Source: Pararhodobacter marinus (GTDB lineage: Bacteria > Pseudomonadota > Alphaproteobacteria > Rhodobacterales > Rhodobacteraceae). Taken from it: a stretch of 64,000 bases of DNA. The stretch lies in NCBI RefSeq assembly GCF_003122215.1, contig NZ_QEYD01000015.1, positions 16,272 to 80,271 on the forward strand. Direction: 5' to 3'. The translations under genes were made by a program, and so were the position numbers. Shown here in pieces: positions 63,663 through 64,000 of the stretch (its first letter is position 1; the number at the start of each line of letters is the position of its first letter). The notes under the pieces are model-generated. The model worked only from the letters and a program-made list of their open reading frames with translations, was not told the origin of the DNA and did no database searches.

Positions 63663-64000
63663 TCAGCGCCGGCGGTCGCGGCGCGCCTGCATCGGCTGGA
63701 ACGCGACCGAGACATGCGCCTCGCAATAGGGTTTCCCGGCCACCGAGGGCAGACCGCAGAACCAGAACTCCTCGGTCGCGGGGTCGCCGATGGGCCATTT
63801 GCAGGTCCGCTCGGTCAGTTCCATCAGGTTGAGCTTGCGCGCGCCCTTCTCGACCTCGCGCACGGTGGCGAGCGCTTCGGGCGAAATCTCGTTGGCCGAG
63901 GGCTGCGGCGGCAGCGGCTGACCGGCGGGCACGATGGGACGGCGGCCCGGCACCGGCGCGGCGGGCACGGCCGCCGGCGCGGCGGCGGGCGCCGCGCTGG
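63663..64000 (-). CDS. gcrA: GcrA cell-cycle regulator, C-terminal part (5' end outside the window)
   Basis: About 112 codons are visible and the frame stays open to the window edge. The C-terminal GcrA block reads LTERTCKWPIGDPATEEFWF then CGLPSVAGKPYCEAHVSVAF, with the conserved cysteines and histidine. Upstream is an A/P-rich linker (AAPAAVPAAPVPGRRP) that separates it from the N-terminal DNA-binding domain, which lies outside. GcrA binds sigma-70 RNA polymerase and activates promoters at methylated GANTC sites with CcrM. Its terminator is close downstream. Confidence 0.92.
   Translation of the reverse strand, partial: SAAPAAAPAAVPAAPVPGRRPIVPAGQPLPPQPSANEISPEALATVREVEKGARKLNLMELTERTCKWPIGDPATEEFWFCGLPSVAGKPYCEAHVSVAFQPMQARRDRRR

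Overview
This 64 kb window is a chromosomal segment of a high-GC alphaproteobacterium, almost certainly of the order Rhodobacterales (Rhodobacteraceae, Paracoccaceae or Roseobacteraceae). Support comes from the gene repertoire (F1-ATPase zeta subunit, GcrA, Irr-type control of MbfA, a short ArgC, many small Rhodobacterales-typical DUF genes), from a tRNA-His with encoded A73 and no G-1, and from recurrent intergenic elements. Coding density is high, and I see no phage, transposase, CRISPR array or rRNA.

Layout. 0-10 kb: 5' end of a homocysteine methyltransferase gene, ATPase zeta, purCS, tdk, a LysE exporter, an FKBP isomerase, an lldD-like flavoenzyme, argC, a Tat-exported PhoX phosphatase behind a Pho box, and a DUF2252 protein. 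10-18 kb: a dicarboxylate/amino-acid symporter, a 1.35 kb gene-free stretch with an imperfect tandem duplication, a NIT-domain chemoreceptor, trpA, a HemJ-like protein and ychF. 18-25 kb: guaB, an NAD(P)-binding/DoxX-like fusion coupled to a DUF2269 protein, an HSL-type esterase, an RDD protein, and mbfA directly behind an Irr box. 25-29 kb: a polyamine-type ABC transporter operon (potF-G-H-I). 29-38 kb: a COG4091 oxidoreductase, an MFS exporter, a PcaD-like hydrolase, a nitroreductase, an EI24 protein, mce-DUF1467, a receiver protein, rlmE and ppx/gppA. 38-40 kb: two tandem outer-membrane beta-barrel genes.

40-52 kb is rich in one-carbon and methionine genes: a four-gene operon (PF13769 protein, MetF-like reductase, HAD hydrolase, methyltetrahydrofolate:corrinoid methyltransferase), a UspA gene behind an FnrL site, a second homocysteine methyltransferase, adenine deaminase, a beta-hydroxyacid dehydrogenase, a penicillin-acylase-family hydrolase, a P-loop protein and metA. 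With the gene at the left edge these suggest a methionine synthase split over separate polypeptides.

52-64 kb: an AMP-ligase homologue that stops at the domain hinge, an FAH-family hydrolase, an RND efflux pair, two tandem UDP-glucose-dehydrogenase-like genes that both lack the catalytic cysteine, a TetR regulator, the SRP RNA gene (ffs), a small conserved protein, tRNA-His and the 3' part of gcrA.

The most unusual signals are the paired cysteine-less UGDH homologues, the truncated AMP ligase, and a recurrent directional 3'-end element (GGGGGC hairpin, then a CCCCCG-(A)GGATATTT box). Two copies of that element, 15.5 kb apart, are 61/62 identical, and another forms the 5' coding end of a homocysteine methyltransferase gene.
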